Positions 8,424-20,038 of a stretch of DNA of 42,530 bases are shown here, one piece after another. The notes beneath the pieces are model-generated. The model was not told the DNA's origin. It saw nothing but the letters and a program-made list of their open reading frames with translations, and did no database searches. Position 1 is the stretch's first letter, and the number at the start of each line of letters is the position of its first letter. The DNA is from Candidatus Altimarinota bacterium (lineage in GTDB: Bacteria > Patescibacteriota > Gracilibacteria > BD1-5 > UBA2023), in assembly GCA_028277205.1 (NCBI GenBank), contig JANQGT010000019.1, forward strand, positions 1-42,530, written 5' to 3'. A program made the translations under genes and the position numbers.

Positions 8424-11400
8424 ATGTTTTCGCGAATGTCTCTCACGTTCCTGCTCACGGTCGCATCGTTTGCATCGTTTTTATATCTATCCGATGCGCA
8501 TGCCGCGGCCGTACAGTCTATGAGCGCCGGTATAAAGCGCCAATCGTACACCATCGAGTGGTGCGCCGCTCATCACTCGGAGCTCGTAGATGCGTGATCG
8601 GTGTGTCAGACCGGTTCTTTCGTCACGAATATCGACGTCGAGCGCGGAGCCGGAGAAGTCTGAATCCGACAAGACTGAGCGGGATTTACCTCGGCGACGG
8701 GTGCACTACTCGCAGCACTCAATGCAAATATCGCATCCGAAGACAGTGCGCGCACCGGTACGGGCATGAACGCGGACGCTCCGGGCGTACCGTTTTTCCT
8801 CGACAATAACGGCAACGGATTTACCATAAAGTGAGAAGGAGTCGTCACCGTCCACCTCTACTCCGAGGACTACGCCGGCAATATCGCCCACAGCTGGGTA
8901 CGATACAAAGTCGATAAAACCGCACCGGACTTTGAAATCAAGGCACTCTCGGAGACATCGGATCTCGCCTACACGGCAAACGAAACCTACACCGTCGCGC
9001 AGATGGTGGGACGACGGGATATGTGGACGCAGACGAGCAGCGGAGCTGCATACGACGATCCGGCGCTCGGCACGGGTGAGTGTGGAAACTACTGCTCCAG
9101 TGTCGTCCCTGCCGAGGCAGAGCGACGCGCCATCCATGACAGAAGCGAACAGTACGGACTCTATTTCCGCGATCCGGCGGATAATGTGAGCTTTACCGTG
9201 CATACCGAGGCGGATGATTCGTACGACGGATACCTCACTGCAGAGACCGCCTCCGGCATGTCGCTCGTCTCCGGGATACGAAAAGCCACGCTGCTCACGA
9301 AAGACGGTGTGCCCATCCAGGACGATCTCTCGCTCTCCGGCAGCAATATCACGCTATCGACGCAGTATCTCATCGATAATCTGCAAAACTCGCAAAACAC
9401 CTACATTCTCCGTCTGTATGACAATACGGCGGGACGATGAGGACTCGACGAGGGAAACTACTCCGAAGTCGCCTTTCGGGCGATACGCGACAATACCGCA
9501 CCAAACATGGGCGGAAACGGACTCGCCGGTACCGACGGCGATACGGCGATACAAAATCTCATAGCATTCGCTGATGACGAGACCGCCTACGACACGACCA
9601 TATACGACAGCGGCGCGTACTTTTCCCGATTTTTCGCGGCAAACGATACGCACACGATCGCATACAGCGTCGAGGATATCGGGATCACGGGAGACGGGAC
9701 GACTACCGGCACGGGCTGCAGCGAGCATCGATACTGCAATTCGGGAGTGGCAGAGTCCGGATTTTATATAGAGCAGGCGGACAATCCGACGGAAAACGCG
9801 CTCGCGTTTACGCTTTCCTCGCGCTTTTCCGCGAGCGGCAGTGTCGTCTATGACTTTTCGGATGTCGACGGCGATCTCTCCGATCGAAATCAATACCGGT
9901 ATTATTCCTCGCGCTGGCGCAATCCCCTGGGAGCAAACGAAGTCTGCGATCTCGTGGGAAACTGTATCACGCCCGAGATCACATTTCGAGTCGTCGCAGG
10001 AGCAGCGGATACGACGCGCAGTCAGCTCTCGGTCGGGACGCATGCGCTCTCCTCCGAGGGAAAAATGCTCGCAAACGGTACGAATGCCTACTCGCTTGCC
10101 TATACGCTCTCGGATCAGTATGAAAACCGGGTCGTACCGGTCCGATCCGCGGAAAACCCGGGAAATCCCATCATAAAAACCGTCTCGTCCACACTGAATT
10201 TTACCAATAATCTCGCGCTCAATCAGCTCACAAACACGCCCTCCGGAGACAAACGCGTGACCATCACGGATCTGGAAACCGACAATACGGCGGGTGGCGG
10301 ATGAGCATTTACCGATGCAGTCAATACCGGATCGACCGTCACGATATCCGAGGGTATCGAGACCGCGAGCGGTGCTCCACTGCCAAACGGACGCTACGAG
10401 ATCACGCTCGCGTCCCGCGTCCCCTCCTACGGCATGTATCCGTTTCTCTCGACATCCAGTATCCTCTCGCTCGACAGTCTCGCCGTCTCGGCATCGGGAT
10501 CGGCGGATGCGGATATCCAGTATCCGAAAACCGGTACGGGACGTCTCGGATTTTTCTCGGAGGATTTCATCTTTGCCGGGACGGACGATATCGTCTCGCC
10601 GGATACCGGAGATCTCTCATTTGCAGGAGGTACGCGCAGCATGTCTCTGGACGAAGACGCGTACGGAACTCCGACGCTCTCCGGTGCCACATCGGCACTC
10701 GCGGATCTGTCTTCGCGTCGTCTGCGATTTGAGTACGCGCCGAGAGCGCTCTACCTCATCTCGGATATGGGGGTGATGACAGAGGGAATATTTTCCGAGC
10801 ACGAAAAGCGACTCTACGCCGTCGACAGCTCGATAGGGCTGGACGAGTACAATGCCTACGACAAATACCTGATCGCCCACGAAACCGATCAGCACGAAGA
10901 CGGAGTATTCGATGTACGATTTCAGGCGGAGGGAGTGACGAGCGATATCAATCCCGGAGTGCGAACGACGACATTTCGCCCTGATGATACGATATTCGGC
11001 AGCTCGGCACCCACATTTCACAGCGTCGATATTCTAAATGTCTCGAGCACCGGAAAGACCGTCGGCGTACAGATGCTGTCCATACCGGGAGAAACGTACG
11101 ATATCGACAGCATTCGCACCGGATTCGCGAGTGCTCTCGCCTACGATGTATCATGAGACACCGTACTGCTGCCGGCATATGGAAAAAATCTCGCCGACGG
11201 ACTCGGCAACAGTCTCAATGATTTCGACATGGCACGTCATTTCTTTTCCGACGACTACACGATCACGGACGACAGTCTAAATATGGCACTACTGCACGGC
11301 GGTAGCAGCGTCGTCTCGGATATCGCCGTCACGGGAGTCATCAGCACCGACTCCACGACGAGAATCACGGATGACGATGGTAGTCAAAAGGGAGCCGTAT

Positions 11401-12353
11401 ACGTCGAGGAAGACATGAGCCGCTCCGAGATACTGGCGGATATAAAGCACAATGTCGAGATCGCGAGTGCGGGACTCCTGTCATCGGACAGCTCCTCCGG
11501 AAAGCGATGGTGCGACGGGACGAGCTCGCCGTTTACCGCTGATCAGTCCTTTCTGGACTGAGTTGCCGATGATCACTGCACACTCGAAATTCAGGGTGAG
11601 ACGATTTCATTTATCGATGGAGACGCGGTGATAGACTGCGGCATGTCCGCATGCTCTACGGACACGATGCGCACCATAGTCGTCCGCGACGGATCGCTCG
11701 AGCTGCGATCGGATGCGACGACACTCGGCAGCGACGGACAGCTGCTACTGGTATCGCTCGCCGAGGGATGACTCCAAAATCTCACGATCGACACGACCGC
11801 CACCGTTGACCCGACAGAGAGCAATAAAGCAGGATGGATATTCGTCAATCCCGATATTACAAATATCGATGCATTCCTCGTCGCACAGGGACCGATCGTC
11901 TCCTACTCGGACGCGATGGACGCGCAAAACTACTATACTCGCTCAAACGCTCAAGACGACGAACTGCGAAATCAGCTGCATATATTCGGAAGCGTGCTCT
12001 CGCTGAATAATATCGGATGATCCCGACAGGAGCCGCCGTCATGTCCCTACATCGTAGAAAACTGCAGCGAAGACACCGCCCCGATTTTCGATCTCGCGTA
12101 TATACGACGCTTTGTGCTCGTCACCGAGTCGACATTCACCGGCGAGGTGACCGACACCGATCTCGTGCCCTACCACCCATCCGGACCCACGACCGCGAAG
12201 CGATCCGGCGGACTCACCGGCACGGACGACACCTGCTCTATGAGCTCGGGATTGCGATGCATCACCGATCCGGATTTCCAGACGAGTCCGACATTCATCG
12301 AGCGCGACGCGCGCTGGAGCTCGAGCCCGAGCATTCTCTTCGAAAATCGCTAA
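8424..12353 (+). CDS. Giant exported protein with Ig-like segments
   Basis: One frame of 1309 residues if TGA is Gly: ten in-frame TGA codons, no TAA or TAG until 12353. It begins with a signal peptide (MSLTFLLTVASFASFLYL, then SDAHA). Ig/cadherin-like boundaries are suggested by VDKTAPDF near residue 170 and DNTAPN near residue 355, common in bacterial surface Ig-like repeats. The rest is Thr/Ser/Asp/Gly-rich beta-type sequence with scattered cysteine pairs (GECGNYC, DCGMSAC, CPYIVENC). No C-terminal anchor, sortase motif or membrane segment is visible. It follows the lipoprotein by 21 bases and precedes the Kelch protein by 35. A role in adhesion or host contact is inferred from architecture only. 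Confidence 0.85.
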
Positions 12354-12388
12354 TCTCATAATCTCAACACCTTTTCATTTTTCGTCCT

Positions 12389-15300
12389 ATGTTCCGCCGA
12401 ATTTTTGCTCTACTTCTCGCTCTCGTCGTGATATTTCAAAATATCGCTCCTGCAATCTCACCGATAGCCGCGGCAGACGATACGGCAGCGCCGTCCGTCC
12501 ACCTCAGCGACTCCGGGCGAGTCTTTTCTGACGATGATTCGCAGTGGTGCAATACCGAAAAATACCGCGGCGAATGAGACTACGACACCTACGGTACCGG
12601 ATCAAATCCGTCACTGTCAGGCTGCGAATACTACAAGTCTCGCGCTCGCCACGACGACGAGAGCGATCCGGCGCCCGATCTCCTGGAGGAGCTGGATATC
12701 ACGCTCGCCGATCCGTCGGGGATCTATGACGCATATATCGAGCTCGGGATGTGTGAAGCCACCTACACACTCGATACGGGACCGATAGAAACCCAGCAAA
12801 CCGAATCAACGACGATCACGGGAACAGGAGGAATGTGGAGTGAGCGATACGGCTATACGAGCCTCGAATTTGACGGCAAAATGTGGGTACTCGGAGGACA
12901 TGATGGCAGCCACCTCAACGACGTCTGGTATTCGGAGGACGGAGTGAATTGGTATCAGACGACGGGGAGTGCGGGGTGGTCACCTAGACGCAAACACACT
13001 AGTTTTGTTTATGATAACAAAATGTGGGTGATGGGAGGAAGGGATTGAAATACGAATTTTCGAAATGATGTTTGGTATTCAGAGGATGGAATCAATTGGA
13101 CACAGGTGACGGGAAGTGCGGGGTGGTCAAAGCGCTGGGGCCATGCAAGTGTAGTACACAATGGGAAGATGTGGGTGATGGGAGGGTATGCAAATGCAAG
13201 ATACTATAATGACGTCTGGTACTCAGAGGATGGGGCAAACTGGACGCGGGTGACGGGAAGTGCGGGGTGGTCAAAGCGCCATTCACATACGAGTATCTCA
13301 TACGACGACAAGATATGGGTGATGGGAGGATATGATGGAACTCCCTATAAAAATGACATCTGGTACTCCACGGACGGAGTCAGCTGGACGCGGGCGACAG
13401 GGAGTGCGGGGTGGACAAGGCGCTATTCACATACGAGTATCTCATACGACGACAAGATATGGGTGATGGGGGGATCTCACACAAGCATGGGTACTGATGA
13501 AAATGACGTCTGGTACTCTACGGATGGAGTCAGCTGGACGCAGGCGACCGCGAGTGCGGGGTGGTCGGGAAGAAATGATCATGTCATACTCGTATACGAC
13601 AATAAGATGTGGGTGATGGGGGGACATATTTATGGTGACTCGGCACGATACGACGATGTCTGGTACTCCGAGGACGGTATCGACTGGTACGATGCCGAGG
13701 TTGATCCGCCTATAGTTAGCTCTAGAATTAGTACGAGCATAGTGAGCGGAGTCATCCCAAATAGCATGACACTCCTCTACGATGCCGAATCAACCGTCAA
13801 TGGCAATACTTACGCTTCCCTCCTCTCGACATTTGGCGTCAGTCGTCTGGATGAGTGTCTGACCGAGGGACAAAATTTCCTGCGTGTGACGGCGACAGAC
13901 GACACCGACGCACGAAATGCGACGACATTCGATCTCTCGACCGAGAGCCGATTTATCAATATCGATACCTCCGCACCGGCATTTCGGCTCTCCGGAGACG
14001 CGGCGACAGTAGCGGAGTCCAGCGACGATGCGGCGTGTTTTGATAGCGGCATCACGATAGACGGACTATGGACAAACTATCATCCGGGTGGAAATCTGGA
14101 GTCGGTAGACGTATTCAAAACCGGTACCGGTACAGCAAGCTGCGGAACCTGTACGACATTTACCACCGAGCAGGTAAACTGTAATACTCTCACGACGATC
14201 TCCGCGCATGCAAATGCCGTATGGACACTCCCGTCCGGCGTCGATCCTGCGACCGGTATTTTCACCGCGCAGATGTGTAATGGAGAGTTTCCTCTCTACG
14301 ACGCAAACAGCTCCTGTGTCTGGGGCTGCTCGGGAGATTTCGCGCGCGATGAGTCTCTGGATACATGTGTACCCCTGCCGGAGACCGTATCGTACGATCC
14401 GTACGGCGTCGTCTGCGACGAGCGCTACGAGTACGATGAAGATACGGACACGTGTACATTTATCACGCAGGAGGCAGTGGCGCTTGGCGAGGGACTCTTT
14501 ATCCTCATGGATGATCCAACCGGAAAAGAGGTCCACGCCGCGACCCTCCGCGATACACCCATCGATACGAACGGCAGCCTCATGCCGGCGGAGACGTGCG
14601 TGACGGAGATGTGGAGCGAGCGATTTTCATACACGGGTCTCGAATTTGACGGCAAAATGTGGGTGATGGGGGGATACGGTGGCGGTAACGTATACAGCGA
14701 CGTCTGGTATTCGGAGGACGGAGTAACCTGGACACAGGCGACGGGGAGTGCGCCGTGGAATGGGCGCTTCGGTCACCAGAGCCTCGTCTACGACGACAAA
14801 ATGTGGGTGATCGGAGGATATGATTGAATCGTGAGCGGAAGTCATCTCGCATACTATAGGGATGTCTGGTACTCTACGGATGGGATAAACTGGACGCAGG
14901 CGACGGGGAGTGCACCGTGGCAAATACGATCAAATCATGTCACTGTCGTATTTGATGGGAAGATGTGGCTGCTGGGAGGATGGCAGGGTGATGCTACTGC
15001 CGGCGGCGGTACGAAAAACGACGTCTGGTACTCGACGGATGGGGCAAACTGGACACAAGTCACCTCGAGCGCACCGTGGGGAAGACGAACGAGTCATAGT
15101 GCCGTCGTGCATGACGGCAAGATATGGATCGTATGAGGAACATACATTGAATTTATCAACGGTATCTATACCGGTCCCCGCCATGCCAAGAGAGACATCT
15201 GGTATTCGGAGGACGGGGTGAGCTGGACACAGGCAGCGACAAATGTGGACTGGCTGGATATCCAGACCGCCGCCATTCCGATCGTGAGTCATGATGGCAA

Positions 15301-16207
15301 AATGTGGGTGATCGGAGGGGGAGAAGCGAATGCCGCAACCAATGACGTTCACTACTCCCTCGACGGCGAGACATGGACGGAGGCGGGAGCGAAGTGGAGC
15401 GAGCGACCAGAACACCAAAGTGTTACCTACGATGGAAAAATGTGGGTGATGGGGGGACGTAGAGATGGTGAGGATCTCAATGATGTCTGGTACTCTGAGG
15501 ATGGTGTGAGCTGGACGCAGGCGACGGGGAGTGCAGGGTGGGAATGAAGACATAGTCATGTAAGCATAGTACATGATAGCAAGATGTGGGTGATGGGGGG
15601 GTCTGGTAGTGGTAAGAATCTCAATGATGTCTGGTACTCTACCGACGGTATAAACTGGACAGAGGCGACGGCAAGTGCGGCATGGTCAGCAAGAAATGAT
15701 CATGTCGTACTCGCATACGACGATAAAATGTGGGTGATGGGAGGATCTTGAAAGAACGACGTCTGGTACTCTACCAACGGCATCAACTGGACACAGGCAA
15801 CCGCGAGTGCTGGGTGGTCGACAAGATATGAGCACAGCGGCGGCGTCTACGACAACAAAATGTGGGTGATGGGGGGATCTCACAGAAGTAGTGATACTGA
15901 TGAAAATGATGTCTGGTACTCCACCGACGGCGTCAACTGGACAGAGGCGACGGCAAGTGCGGCATGGTCAGCAAGAAATGATCATGTCGTACTCGCATAC
16001 GACGATAAAATGTGGGTGATGGGGGGGCACAAATATGATGGTTCGGCATATTACAACGACGTCTGGTACTCCGAGGACGGCATCGACTGGTACGAGCCGA
16101 CTGCGGCTCCGAAATACGCAACCTATCAATACGACGAGAGTGAGTCCATGTCCGTACCGTCAGTCAGCAGCGATATGACCTTTCCAGTCAGAAAATCGTG
16201 CCGGTAG
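12389..16207 (+). CDS. Giant exported Kelch-type repeat protein
   Basis: A 1272-residue frame with six TGA-Gly codons ending in TAG. The N-terminus is a signal peptide (MFRRIFALLLALVVIFQ...). Two blocks of Kelch-like units follow: six at about residues 150-434 and ten at about 740-1234, each about 45-50 residues with the core MWVMGG and DVWYS.DG..W. Such units form beta-propeller blades that bind proteins or sugars. Between the blocks lies a cysteine-rich region with a TSAPAF-type Ig boundary. Three TGA codons fall where sister units have glycine-rich turns, for example GGYD-Gly. Neighbouring units are nearly identical in DNA. No membrane anchor is seen at the C-terminus. Confidence 0.9.
15641..16025 (+). 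repeat. Recent DNA-level duplication within the Kelch repeats
   Basis: The stretch from about 15656 to 15742 recurs almost unchanged at about 15936-16022, including silent positions (gacggcaagtgcggcatgg and the following bases). The copies are 280 bp apart, two blades, so an unequal exchange or slippage event is recent compared with the other blades. Confidence 0.8.
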
Positions 16208-16236
16208 TCACCGCAAAAACACCCGCCAATAAAGCA

Positions 16237-16264
16237 TTGCAATTCGAATACGTACTCGTATACT
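16237..16264 (+). promoter_or_regulatory. Promoter of the second lipoprotein
   Basis: TTGCAA (16237-16242), 16 nt, TATACT (16259-16264), 24 bases before the ATG at 16289. The second lipoprotein can therefore be expressed independently of the giant genes. Confidence 0.65.
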
Positions 16265-16288
16265 GCTTACTTTTTATCACTCTTTCCT

Positions 16289-16843
16289 ATGATCCGTTTA
16301 GTGCTCCTGTTATTTGTCACAGCATTCGTGGCATCCTGTACCGCAGACGAGTCAGCTCGTCCGACAGACGACGGCGACATGCCCGCGAATGAAGTGATGC
16401 GCGATAGCGAAGAGACGATCGTGCCCGAGGATCCCAGACCCGTCGGTACCGATCTGACTCCGGACAATATCACGACCCAAGCCGAAGACGACGCCGAGAC
16501 CGGAGGGCGTCGGCTCGTGGATCGATCGCTCTTTGTGTTTTATCTCGTGGAAAATGCGACCGAGAGTATCGACTCGCTCATGGATGGACTGACAGAGGTA
16601 CGCCGACGTATGGCGGACGAAGACATCACACCGAACGAGACGGACATGGATGTGATCGTCGCGGGTGTGCGCATCGAAAAACCGGAATTCAATCTCTGCG
16701 AACAATTTCAATCGAGTCGCGATACACTGGATACCGAGCATCCGGACTATACGCGCCTGGAGCGCATATGCGGGATGCTGTCTGAAAATGGCACCGATGA
16801 TGAGACGACAGACGACGCAGCAGGAGAAACAGGAGGAGAGTAG
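16289..16843 (+). CDS. Lipoprotein of the surface locus, second related copy
   Basis: A 184-residue protein with a signal peptide and lipobox (FVASC, cysteine near residue 17). An acidic, Thr-rich linker leads into a helical domain whose end, VRIEKPEFNLC...RLERICG, matches the lipoprotein at 7836-8402. The tail is very acidic (DDETTDDAAGETGGE). It has its own promoter and is followed 20 bases later by a strong terminator. The two copies bracket the giant proteins, so a structural or anchoring role in the same surface assembly is plausible but unproven. No in-frame TGA; ends in TAG. Confidence 0.8.
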   Translation: MIRLVLLLFVTAFVASCTADESARPTDDGDMPANEVMRDSEETIVPEDPRPVGTDLTPDNITTQAEDDAETGGRRLVDRSLFVFYLVENATESIDSLMDGLTEVRRRMADEDITPNETDMDVIVAGVRIEKPEFNLCEQFQSSRDTLDTEHPDYTRLERICGMLSENGTDDETTDDAAGETGGE

Positions 16844-16863
16844 CCTCATCGTATACGACGATT

Positions 16864-16889
16864 TCCCCGCCTTTCCGGCGGGGATTTTT
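16864..16889 (+). terminator. Intrinsic terminator closing the surface locus
   Basis: TCCCCGCC (16864-16871) and GGCGGGGA (16877-16884) pair around a five-base loop, followed by TTTTT (16885-16889). Confidence 0.88.
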
Positions 16890-17029
16890 GCAGTGTAAAC
16901 GTGAGGCGTGTTTATTTTTTCGTGTCGTGCAGGAGTTTGAAACACTCATCACCCATGAGCGCATCGACTATTTTCCGAGCATGCTAATACTCACAAAAAG
17001 CCGGACTGCACGCATTTTCAAATACCGCT

Positions 17030-17668
17030 CTACACCGGCAGCGACATATTTGATTCTTTCTTTCCCCGGCGCTCGTCACCGGATTTCGCATCCAGGAGAG
17101 CTCGGTACTCCTCCAGCGCGCCCGTATCTCCCTGCACGTGCTCGACGTACGTCCGCTTCATGAGTTCGCGTTTTTCCGCCCGGTATTTCAGCGCGGTGCC
17201 CGCCAGGATGACGATGCCGCCTGTCAGCACGATCGCCACAGCATTGCCGATCTCGACCTGCGTGAGGTACGTGGAGTACCCGCGAATACTGTGAAATATG
17301 GAAAATGCAAGCAACAGTACGCACGCACCGACCCCCGAAAAAACCGCATTATCGGAAAAACCCCAGCGCATTTTGGATTTCAGGCGCTCCTTGTTTTTGT
17401 TTGAAAGCAGCAGAAAGAGGAGTATACTAAGAAGCAGCGTCACAGTATAGCCGATGTAGCCGGCGGCGAGAGAAAACGCATTGTACGAAATGGCGGGATC
17501 GAGCGTCCGAAACCACTCGAAAAAAAGCCCCGAAAACACGATCGCCGCTCCGAAAAATATGAGACGCTCGCTTCACGACAGATGCAAAAAGTGAAACGTG
17601 ATGCGATTGACAGCATTGAAAATGCGCTGATTGAGCCGACGACTCCTGGAATGTGTCCTATAATTCAT
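17030..17668 (-). CDS. Four-helix membrane protein of unknown function
   Basis: A 212-residue protein whose N-terminal 42 residues are recovered only by reading TGA at 17573-17575 as Gly. Four hydrophobic segments are visible: LIFFGAAIVFSGLFF, NAFSLAAGYIGYTVTLLLSILLFLLL, NAVFSGVGACVLLLAFSIF and IGNAVAIVLTGGIVILAGTAL. A charged cytoplasmic tail rich in Lys, Arg and Glu follows. No family is recognised. It diverges from the pilin group with only eight bases between start codons, so the two promoters must overlap the opposite genes. This arrangement hints at a link to the pilus genes. It ends in TAG. Confidence 0.7.
17659..17664 (+). promoter_or_regulatory. -10 element of the prepilin group
   Basis: TATAAT lies 12 bases before the ATG at 17677, giving a leader of about five bases or none. 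No clear -35. The element lies within the first codons of the divergent membrane gene. Confidence 0.5.
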
Positions 17669-17676
17669 AGACAAAA

Positions 17677-18012
17677 ATGTCGCAAGAAACTCCAAACCGC
17701 CCCCCTCGGACGAATACCGTCATTATATTCATGACGCTTTGTTTGCAATTCGTTTTGACGATATTTCAGACGGTGCGCGTCTTTGTGCGCTCGCTCCTCT
17801 TTGGAGAGCAAAAACCCGTCCCGGAAAACCGGCTTTTGGACATGATAAATTTCGCGCTGAATACCGGTCCGAGAGGATTTTGGCGAAAGCCGACCGGTAT
17901 CAATGCCGGACGAAGCCTCGGAGCATTTGTCCGCTATGTATTTTACAAAGAATCGAGCTTTACACCGCTCGCGCCGTCCGACTCCAATACCCGAAAGCAT
18001 GAAAAGAAATAG
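17677..18012 (+). CDS. Small membrane protein leading the prepilin group
   Basis: A 111-residue protein with one membrane segment at about residues 15-45 (TVIIFMTLCLQFVLTIFQTV) and a basic soluble tail. It overlaps the following prepilin gene by 14 bases in another frame, which suggests coupled translation. No known family is recognised and there is no prepilin cleavage site, so it is not itself a pilin. It ends in TAG with no in-frame TGA. The small size, overlap and -10 box support it as a real gene. Confidence 0.65.
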   Translation: MSQETPNRPPRTNTVIIFMTLCLQFVLTIFQTVRVFVRSLLFGEQKPVPENRLLDMINFALNTGPRGFWRKPTGINAGRSLGAFVRYVFYKESSFTPLAPSDSNTRKHEKK

Positions 18013-19132
18013 TCCGTATGGCGGATTTACATTCGTGGAGATGATCGTCTCTGTCACGCTGTTTGCGCTCACGCTCGTGCTTGCGTTCGATACATTTGGA
18101 AATATCGGGGTCTCACGACACACAGTCGCCTCCCGAGCGGAAATCAATCAGGATGTGTACGAGACCATCGAGACCCTCTTTGTGCTCATCAAAGAGGGCG
18201 GCGGCATCGACTACGAAGAGTACTGGAATCGGCGGGCGGTCGGCTATACGCTCGACGCCGGGCACTACCGCGACCAGACCGGATACGGAAACTACGGGTC
18301 GGGCGGTATCCCCGGGACGTCCAACTATGGAGACTGGTACTACTACTGTGCGAGCGGTACGGGCGGGACGCTCATGGGGACGGACGGATGTCTGAATGCG
18401 GGAGAGCCGCAGCGGTACGGACAGTATGCGTACCAATTCATCGACTACAATTCAAATGCGGACGACGATACCGCGGACTGCCTGCTGGCAGGTCTGCCGA
18501 ATATCGAGCCGGGCGACGAGGACTGCAGCGGGAGCATACGATTCGATGATGATGACGAGACGCTCGCACAGGGTCCGGAGGTATTTTCGGGATCGACCGC
18601 GCTCAAAGAGCTCTACCTCATAAAAACCGAGCCGCGCTACGAGCGCGTCTATTTTCGGCATATATACCGCCAGGATCCCGCCGTCGCGGGAAATCCGAGC
18701 TTTCCCTGCGACACCGCGACAGGCTCGGGCGCCGGATGCATCGGCAATATCCAGATCCTGCGAATGACCGGACACGACCTCGGAAAGACGCACTCTGCGG
18801 CATGACAGGCGGTCGGACTGTACGATGGACTCATCGATACGTGGCAGTGTCATCCCGACTTTGCATGTGCAAATCCAGCCAATGTCGCGATGGGAATGGA
18901 CACTGAATGGGTAGATCTCTTTCCCGATACGATCAATGTGAGCGATATCGCGTTTTATATCACGCCGAATAAAAACTACGAATACGCATGGCGGGAAAAT
19001 ACGCAGGATATAAAGTCAAGCGAACAAGTGCGCATATCCATGACAATAGGACACTCCTGGGCAAATCGACAGCAGATCCAAACGACAAATCCGAATATCA
19101 CGATCACCACTACGATCAATCTCACTCCATAG
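17999..19132 (+). CDS. Type IV prepilin-like protein (GFTFVE class)
   Basis: A 377-residue protein with a short basic leader and the prepilin peptidase signature GFTFVEMIVSVTLFALTLVL, in which the glycine before Phe marks the cleavage site and Glu sits at mature position 5. This is the N-terminal helix of type IV pilins and pseudopilins. The large C-terminal part is Gly/Tyr/Asp-rich with several cysteines (YYYCAS, TDGCLN, FPCDT, AGCIG). Its length suggests a minor or tip pilin rather than the major subunit. One TGA (18803) reads as Gly. The stop TAG is three bases before the next start. No assembly ATPase or prepilin peptidase gene is in the window. Confidence 0.85.
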
Positions 19133-19135
19133 CCT

Positions 19136-20038
19136 ATGCCACGGTATTCACGACGCGGGGGCGCGCTGCTCGTCACCATGGTGCTCACGCTCCTCTCCAT
19201 CGTCGCCGTCCTCTATCTCGTCGATGCGATCCTGCCCAGTGTCCGGCTCGTGCGCGGTATCGAAAATGCCAATCTCGCCTACTACGAGGCACGAACCGGG
19301 ATAGAGCTCGCGCTCGCGGAAATGAGCCGAGACGACCCCGACTATGAAAATACAGCCAGCTCCGGCTCGACACTGGCGAGTGGAGTAGAGTACGAGATCG
19401 ACGCCGCCGCTACGACGATCCCCTCTCCCGGACGCGGCAATAGCGAATACAGCTCCGACTGGAATAAAATCGGAAAACACGATCCGCTGGAGCTGCGCAT
19501 AGACAGCGCCACCATCGACTGGATGGGCGTGGAGTTTGATTTTCGTGTACCGGACGTAGACGGCAGCGGTACCGGTATACTGCTCTCATGAACCGGTACC
19601 GACGCCCTCATGACGTGGACGCTCTCCGGTGATGGAAAAACCCTCGTCGCAAGCGGAAGCAGTATCACCATCGCCGACGTCAATGCCGGCACACTCGCGA
19701 TCGACTGACGTACCGGACGCTACGGATACGGATCGGGGGCGACACTTGTGGATTTTTATAATGACACGGGGAGCATCGGAGGACTGGGAAACTGCGACAC
19801 CTCTGCATGCCTGCTGAGACTGACGGTCAATCGCGATCTGCTCATCGACCCGGACGGACGGGGAGATCGATCGATTCCCTACCTCGAGTATCAGATCACC
19901 GGATTCAATGAGCCGATCGCCGAGCAATACGCCACCATTCGCGCCGACGGATTTTACTGAGGGTATCGTCGCCGTATCGAGCGGCAGATCCCCCAGTTTA
20001 CGACGAGCACGTCGATAGATTTTACGGTATTTCAGTAG
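19136..20038 (+). CDS. PilX-like minor pilin/pseudopilin
   Basis: A 300-residue protein beginning RRGGALLVTMVLTLLSIVAVLYL, a short basic leader and hydrophobic helix like those of PilX-type minor pilins, which often lack the canonical Glu5. The stretch ANLAYYEARTGIELALAEM after the helix is typical of PilX N-terminal domains, where residues resembling AxxAAEAGI occur. Three TGA codons (19589, 19706 and 19958) read as Gly inside the beta-rich C-terminal part. It follows the prepilin gene by three bases, and its TAG directly abuts the ATG of the pseudouridine synthase gene, so all belong to one transcript. Confidence 0.75.

Noticed and set aside
7778-8809. A 343-codon plus-strand frame rich in Arg and His
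   Set aside because: Out of frame with the lipoprotein and Ig-like genes; composition is that of a shadow frame.
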